From Fimbriimonadaceae bacterium (lineage in GTDB: Bacteria; Armatimonadota; UBA10988), in assembly GCA_020850355.1 (NCBI GenBank), contig JADZEX010000020.1:186001-250000 (forward strand): 64,000 bases of DNA. The letters are read 5' to 3'. The position numbers and the translations under genes are program-made. Position 1 is the stretch's first letter, and each line of letters begins with the position of its first letter. Below the pieces are notes generated by a model that had not been told where the DNA came from, ran no database searches, and saw nothing but the letters and a program-made list of their open reading frames with translations. This document shows positions 58,988 to 64,000 of the stretch, piece after piece.

Positions 58988-61441
58988 TTACTCGTCGCCG
59001 CCCTCGGGGCTCGGCTCGGTGCCGCCATCCTCGCGCCGACCCCGCGGGGCCGGGCGATCGCGGTCGGCGTCGCCGTAACCGTAGCCTTGCCCGCCGGCCT
59101 CGCGCGGCGCCGGCCGGGCCTCGCGCGGGCTGTTGTCGCGGTCGTCGCGCCGCGGGCCACGGTCACCGCCGCCGCCCCCAGCGCCACCGCCACCACCGCC
59201 GCCGGAGCCGCGGCCGCCACCACCGCCGCCGCCACCACGCCCGCCGCGATCGCCGCCGCGGCCACCGTCGCGCGGACGCGGGTTGCGTCCGCCACGGTCG
59301 CCCCCACGGTCGCCCCCACGGTCGCCGCCGCGCTCGCCGTCGCGGTCACCGCCCAGATTGACGATGATCGGGATGTCGGTCCGCTCGAGGTTGATGCGGC
59401 CCTGGTCGTCGATCTCGGTGACCCGCACCGGCAGCCGGTCGCCCAGGCTGACGACGTCCTCGACGCGGCCGATCCGCTCGGCCGCCAGCTTGCTGATGTG
59501 GACCAGGCCTTCCTTGCCGGGCAGCACCTCGACCATCGCGCCGAAGCCGAAGATCCGGGTGACCGGCCCTTCGAACTCCTCGCCGCGCTTGATCTCACGG
59601 GTCAGCCCGCGGATCGTGTCGCAGGCCTGCTTCGCCGCCGCGCCATCGGGCGCCGCCACGAAGACCCGGCCGTCCTGCTCGATGTCGATCCGCGCGCCGG
59701 TCTCTTCCTGGATCTTCTTGATGGTCTTGCCACCCGGCCCGACCACCACGCCGATCTTCTCGGGATCGATCAAAACCACTTCGATCCGCGGCGCGAACGG
59801 CGAGATCTCCTCACGCGGCGCGGCGATGGACTCGACCAGCTTGCCGCGGATGTGCGCGAGCGCTTCCTCGGCCTGCGCCAGCGCGGACTCCAGGATCTCG
59901 CGGGTGATCCCGGTGACCTTGATGTCCATCTGCAGCGCGGTGATACCCTTCTCGGTACCGCAGACCTTGAAGTCCATGTCGCCGCAGTGGTCTTCGAGGC
60001 CGAGGATGTCGGTCAACACGATGTTGCGGTCGCCATCCTGCAAGAGCCCCATCGCCACACCGGAGACCGGCGCGGTGATCGGCACGCCGGCGTCCATCAG
60101 GCTGAGGGTGCTGCCGCAGACGCTGGCCATCGACGAGCTGCCGTTGCTTTCGAGCACTTCGCTGACGATCCGCATCGTGTAGGGGAAGTCCTCTTCGCTC
60201 GGCAGCACCGCCAGCAGGGCCCGCTCGGCGAGGTTGCCATGGCCGATCTCGCGGCGGCCCGGGCTGCCCATGCGCTTCACTTCGCCGACGCTGTAGGGCG
60301 GGAAGTTGTACTGGTGGTAGTACCGCTTCTGCCCCTGCTCGTGCAGCCAGTCGACCGTCTGGCGGTCGCCGAAAGTGCCGAGGGTGGTGACCGTCAGCAC
60401 CTGGGTCTCACCGCGCGTGAACAGTCCCGTGCCATGGACCCGCGGCACACAGCCGACTTCGCAGCAGATCGGCCGCACCGTGCGGGTGTCGCGACCATCG
60501 GCGCGGATGCCCTCCTGGAGGATCATCCCACGCACGACCTCGGCCTCGACATCGTGGATGTAGCCCTTGATCTCTTTCTCACGCCCCTCGTAGCCGGCGT
60601 CGACCAGCTCGCTGACGATCTCGGCGGTCAGCCGTTCGAGGGTGCCGTAATGCTCGGCCTTGCCCGGCTTGCCGAGCACCTCGCGCCAGGCCGGCGCCAG
60701 CCGCCCGCGGACGCGCTCCTTGAGCTCTTCGTCCACCGTCGGCAGCGGCACGCTGACCTTGTCCTTGCCGACCAGCGCGCGCAGCTCTTCCTGGATCCGG
60801 CAGAGGTCGCGGATCGCCTCGTGGGCCGCCTCGAGCGCCGTCAAGAGGTCGCCCGCCGGCAGCTCCTGGGCGCCGGCCTCGACCATCATCAGAGCGTCGG
60901 CGGTGCCGGCCACCATCAGGTCAAGCGACGACTCCTCCATCTGGGTGACGGTAGGATTGATCACCGGCGCGCCATCGAGCCAGCCGACGCGCACCGAACC
61001 GACCGGGCCGGCGAACGGGATCTCGCTGAGATGCAGCGCCGCCGAGGCGCACAGGCCGGCCAGCGCGTCGGGGTGGAAATCGGGGTCGACCGACAACGGG
61101 TTGACGACGATCTGAACCTCGTTGCGCATGCCCTCGGGGAACAGCGGCCGCAACGGGCGGTCGGTCATGCGGGCGGCCAGGATGGACTTCTCGCCGGGCC
61201 GGCCCTCGCGGCGGAAGAAGGTCACCGGGATCTTCCCGGCGGCGTAGGACTTCGCCTCAAACTCGACGGACAGCGGGAAGAAGTCGGTCCCCTCCCGCAT
61301 TCCCCCCATCGTGGCGCAGGCCAGTACGGTGGTCTCGCCATAGGTCACGAGCACGCTGCCGCCCGCCTGCTTGGCGAGCCGGCCCGTCTCGATGCTGAGT
61401 TCGCGCCCACCCAGGGTGGTGCTGACTGTGGTTGCTTTCAT
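58988..61441 (-). CDS. pnp: Polyribonucleotide nucleotidyltransferase (PNPase)
   Basis: Two RNase PH domains, KH (IGVVVGPGGKTIKKIQEETGA), S1 (VTRIFGFGAMVEVLPGKEGLVHIS), Gly/Arg-rich tail. Confidence 0.97.
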   Translation of the reverse strand: MKATTVSTTLGGRELSIETGRLAKQAGGSVLVTYGETTVLACATMGGMREGTDFFPLSVEFEAKSYAAGKIPVTFFRREGRPGEKSILAARMTDRPLRPLFPEGMRNEVQIVVNPLSVDPDFHPDALAGLCASAALHLSEIPFAGPVGSVRVGWLDGAPVINPTVTQMEESSLDLMVAGTADALMMVEAGAQELPAGDLLTALEAAHEAIRDLCRIQEELRALVGKDKVSVPLPTVDEELKERVRGRLAPAWREVLGKPGKAEHYGTLERLTAEIVSELVDAGYEGREKEIKGYIHDVEAEVVRGMILQEGIRADGRDTRTVRPICCEVGCVPRVHGTGLFTRGETQVLTVTTLGTFGDRQTVDWLHEQGQKRYYHQYNFPPYSVGEVKRMGSPGRREIGHGNLAERALLAVLPSEEDFPYTMRIVSEVLESNGSSSMASVCGSTLSLMDAGVPITAPVSGVAMGLLQDGDRNIVLTDILGLEDHCGDMDFKVCGTEKGITALQMDIKVTGITREILESALAQAEEALAHIRGKLVESIAAPREEISPFAPRIEVVLIDPEKIGVVVGPGGKTIKKIQEETGARIDIEQDGRVFVAAPDGAAAKQACDTIRGLTREIKRGEEFEGPVTRIFGFGAMVEVLPGKEGLVHISKLAAERIGRVEDVVSLGDRLPVRVTEIDDQGRINLERTDIPIIVNLGGDRDGERGGDRGGDRGGDRGGRNPRPRDGGRGGDRGGRGGGGGGGGRGSGGGGGGGAGGGGGDRGPRRDDRDNSPREARPAPREAGGQGYGYGDADRDRPAPRGRREDGGTEPSPEGGDE
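59292..59327 (-). repeat. Three 12-bp tandem units in the pnp tail encoding GGDR repeats
   Basis: ccacggtcgccc, ccacggtcgccc, ccacggtcgccg on the plus strand. Confidence 0.8.
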
Positions 61442-61547
61442 CGCCCTCGTCTCTCTTCATGCAAAGAGCGCAGGGGCGATCTCCATAAGCGGCACCTGCT
61501 AACGGCTGCCGGAGGATGGTCTTGTTACGGCTGACGATCCCCGCGCA

Positions 61548-61574
61548 GCCCGGCCACCTTGCGGGTAGCCGGGC
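61548..61574 (-). promoter_or_regulatory. Hairpin in rpsO-pnp intergenic leader, candidate pnp autoregulatory or processing stem-loop
   Basis: Minus strand GCCCGGC-T-ACC-CGCAA-GGT-G-GCCGGGC; no U-tract follows. Confidence 0.5.
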
Positions 61575-61632
61575 ATGGGCCGCCGTCGGCGGCCAACCTG
61601 TAGCGATCGCCCAGCGCTCGACGCGCCGTCGA

Positions 61633-61899
61633 TCAGCCGCGGAGGCCCAGCTCCGCCACCAGGTTGCGCGCCACCGCGGGCTTGGTGCGGCGCAGGTAGC
61701 TCAGCAGCTTGCGCCGCCGGGCCACCAGACCGTACAAGCCGCGCCGGGCGTGGAAGTCCTTCGGCAGGGCCTTGAGGTGCTCGGTCAACTGCGCAATGCG
61801 CGTCGTCAGCAACGCGATCTGGACTTCGGGCGAACCCGTGTCGCTCTCAGCGCGCTGAAACCGTCCCATGATGGCCGTCTTGTCGGCCGGATCGAGCAT
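61633..61899 (-). CDS. rpsO: 30S ribosomal protein S15
   Basis: RAESDTGSPEVQIALLTTRIAQLTEHLKALPKDFHARRGLYGLVARRRKLLSYL. Confidence 0.97.
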   Translation of the reverse strand: MLDPADKTAIMGRFQRAESDTGSPEVQIALLTTRIAQLTEHLKALPKDFHARRGLYGLVARRRKLLSYLRRTKPAVARNLVAELGLRG

Positions 61900-61932
61900 G
61901 CTCGACGCTCCTCTGATCTTCGGTATGGGCTC

Positions 61933-61961
61933 AGCATACCACGAGCCGCGCGGCCGGTAAA
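61933..61961 (-). promoter_or_regulatory. rpsO: Sigma70-like promoter for rpsO
   Basis: Minus strand TTTACC-17 bp-TATGCT. Confidence 0.6.
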
Positions 61962-62008
61962 GCCCGTTTCCGGCCACGCCGCGCCGACTCGGTGGCGGGA
62001 CCGCCGCG

Positions 62009-62365
62009 TCAGGTGAACAGGGCCACGACCGCGGCCAGGGCCCGAATGGCCAGGAACAGGGCCACCGCCACGGCGCCGCTGGTGACCCCGGAGGTGGCCG
62101 CCTGCGGATACCGGGTGCCCTGCTTGAGTGCCTTGTAGCCCGCCACCACGGCGCCGATGCCGCAAGGCAGCGTCAGCCAGTGCAGCCAGGTGGAGAACCC
62201 CAGCAGCGCGAACACGGCGGCCGCCGCGCCCGCGCCGAGGCTCAGAATGGCGCGGTCATCGGCATCGATCTCAACATTCAGCTCGGCGCCACAGCAACTG
62301 CCGCAGCAGCCCTCCGGCGGCTCGTCGGCCGCGCTCGTACCGGGATCCTGGATCTCGTCGCTCAT
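62009..62365 (-). CDS. Small hypothetical membrane protein
   Basis: 118 aa, Cys-rich N-term (EGCCGSCCGAEL) and two or three hydrophobic segments. Confidence 0.6.
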   Translation of the reverse strand: MSDEIQDPGTSAADEPPEGCCGSCCGAELNVEIDADDRAILSLGAGAAAAVFALLGFSTWLHWLTLPCGIGAVVAGYKALKQGTRYPQAATSGVTSGAVAVALFLAIRALAAVVALFT

Positions 62366-62437
62366 GCTGCCCTCCCGCCGGATTCCGCCGGCGCGCTGCC
62401 GGACTCGAACCGCCGCCGACCGCGGCGAGTTCCGCGC

Positions 62438-63676
62438 TCAGCTCCGGTGGGCGCGCGCCACCGTCACCTCGCGCCCGCCGCCCGTGCCGGGCTCCTGGCC
62501 CGCTTCGTAAACCAGCTCGCCGCGCCGCCAGACCGCCTCCACGCGGCCGCGGCAGGTCCAACCGTCGAACGGCGTCCAGCCTGGCCAGGTGTACTGCGTG
62601 GCGTGCTCGATCACCGTGGCCGCGGTCGGATCGACCGCCACCAGATCGGCGTCGCTGCCGACCGCCACGGCGCCCTTGCCGCACAGCCCGAAGATCGCCG
62701 CGGGCTGCGCCGCCGTCAGGCGCACCACCTGGGCCAGCGTCAGGCGCCCGGCGGCGACCTGCTCCAGCAGCAGCGGCAGCAAGGTCTGCAGGCCCGGGAC
62801 GCCCGGCGGCGGGCTGCCCGACTCTTTCTCCTCCCGCAGGTGCGGTGCATGGTCGGTCGCGATGGTGTCGATGGTGCCGTCGGCCAGGCCCGCCCAGAGC
62901 GCCGCCTGGTCGGCCGCGGTCTTGAGCGTCGGGCGCATGTCGCCGTACGGTCCCAGCCGGGCGGCGTCCTGGTCGGTCAACAACAGATGGTGCGTCGTCG
63001 CTTCGGCATAGACCCATTGCCCCCGCGCCTTGGCCGCCCGCAGTGCGGCCACCTCGCGGGCCAGCGCGACGTGGACCACGTACAGCGGCCCGGTCCCCCA
63101 CCGAGCGTGCAGCCCCAGCAGCCAGTCCAGCGTGTCGCCCTCGGCATGGGCACTGAGCGGCAGGCCGAGCGCCAGGACCCGCCGCAACACGGCGTCGTCG
63201 GCCAACGGGCTGGTGATGCCAGTGGTTTCGTTGAGGTACAGTTTGGCCACCGGCAGATCAGCCGCCGCGGCGACTTCCGCCAGATTGTCGGCGGTCACGC
63301 CGAAGTGGAAGCCGTAGTCGATCAGGCTACGCTGCGCGCACTCCCGCGCCGCCGCCAGCACCGCCGCGCTGCCACAGAACGGCACCGTGTTGGGCATCGT
63401 CAGCATCGTCGTGACCCCGCCCGCGGCGGCCGCACGGCTCTCGCTGGCGTAGGTCCCCTTGTGGGCGTGCCCACCGGGCTCGCGACAGTGCACGTGGCAA
63501 TCGATCAGCCCCGGCAACAGCAGCAGGCCGTCCAGGTCGCGGACCTCGCGGCCGGCCAGGGACTCGGCGGCGTCCAAGATCAGCACGACCCGGCCCGCGG
63601 CGAGGCCGATGGTCACCGGCCGCGTGGCCTGCGGCGAGACCAGGGTGCCGCCACGCAGCACCAGGTCCAACGTCAT
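62438..63676 (-). CDS. pyrC: Dihydroorotase
   Basis: LLLLPGLIDCHVHCREPGGHAHKGTYASESRAAAAGGVTTMLTMPNT; DTIATDHAPHLREEK. Confidence 0.92.
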   Translation of the reverse strand: MTLDLVLRGGTLVSPQATRPVTIGLAAGRVVLILDAAESLAGREVRDLDGLLLLPGLIDCHVHCREPGGHAHKGTYASESRAAAAGGVTTMLTMPNTVPFCGSAAVLAAARECAQRSLIDYGFHFGVTADNLAEVAAAADLPVAKLYLNETTGITSPLADDAVLRRVLALGLPLSAHAEGDTLDWLLGLHARWGTGPLYVVHVALAREVAALRAAKARGQWVYAEATTHHLLLTDQDAARLGPYGDMRPTLKTAADQAALWAGLADGTIDTIATDHAPHLREEKESGSPPPGVPGLQTLLPLLLEQVAAGRLTLAQVVRLTAAQPAAIFGLCGKGAVAVGSDADLVAVDPTAATVIEHATQYTWPGWTPFDGWTCRGRVEAVWRRGELVYEAGQEPGTGGGREVTVARAHRS

Positions 63677-64000
63677 GTCGTCCTCCCGGTCAGCGGGTCG
63701 TAGTCGAAGTCGCGGTCCAACGGCCAGATCGGCCGGCGCACGTGCTGGTAGTCGTAGGCCCCGAAGTCGGGCCGGTGGACACCGGGCGTGTCGGCGTCGA
63801 AAATCTGCTCGGCCAGCGGCGCGAAGGCGGCCCGGAAGTGGACCGCCGACTTCAGCGCCAGCAGCCGGCAGGTGGCCGGCTCGATGCCCACGGAGCGCAG
63901 CACCTCGGGGTCCCAGACCTGCACCCGGCGCTCGGTCACGATCACGCTGACGCGGCCGATCTGCAGCACCGCGACCAGCCCGAGGTCGCCGGCCACACCG
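63673..64000 (-). CDS. M81/MlrC-like metallopeptidase, C-terminal part (gene truncated by the window end)
   Basis: RVSVIVTERRVQVWDPEVLRSVGIEPATCRLLALKSAVHFRAAF...RRPIWPLDRDFDY; overlaps the pyrC start. Confidence 0.75.
   Translation of the reverse strand, partial: GVAGDLGLVAVLQIGRVSVIVTERRVQVWDPEVLRSVGIEPATCRLLALKSAVHFRAAFAPLAEQIFDADTPGVHRPDFGAYDYQHVRRPIWPLDRDFDYDPLTGRTT

Noticed and set aside
59290-59330. 12-bp tandem repeats considered as a CRISPR-like array
   Set aside because: In-frame coding repeats within the pnp tail with no spacers.
62375-62460. tRNA-like T-arm (GGTTCGAGTCC on the minus strand) just after pyrC
   Set aside because: T-stem does not pair (GGCGG versus CCGGC), no convincing D-arm or acceptor stem, and the 5' half would overlap the pyrC 3' end.

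Overview
64 kb of high-GC bacterial chromosome, densely coded with about 47 genes, mostly housekeeping and metabolism. Recognisable blocks are: a ubiD/ubiX/ubiA-type group plus a separate mqnD (futalosine menaquinone route); rpoZ-dnaJ; the conserved rpsO-pnp-M16 peptidase-dapB order; pyrC; UPF0182; VIT/vWA, DUF4350-like and MoxR genes; a Ca-type P-ATPase; an ABC-2-type export locus; TldD; TlpA; and several secreted glycosidase-like proteins. No rRNA, convincing tRNA, CRISPR array or transposase was found. The strongest accessory signal is at 1492-3517: a compact two-gene cassette made of an ABC/OLD-type AAA ATPase and a translationally overlapping small protein with a D-x16-E-x-K, PD-(D/E)xK-like nuclease motif. 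The cassette is lower in GC by hand count and is bracketed by a perfect 18-bp direct repeat (CGGCCGCCACTGCACGGC at 1492-1509 and 3500-3517). The downstream copy encodes the last residues (AVQWRP) of the neighbouring gene. I read it as a candidate integrase-less, mobile, defence-like module; its function is inferred, not shown. All family calls come from reading motifs by eye, with no database search.
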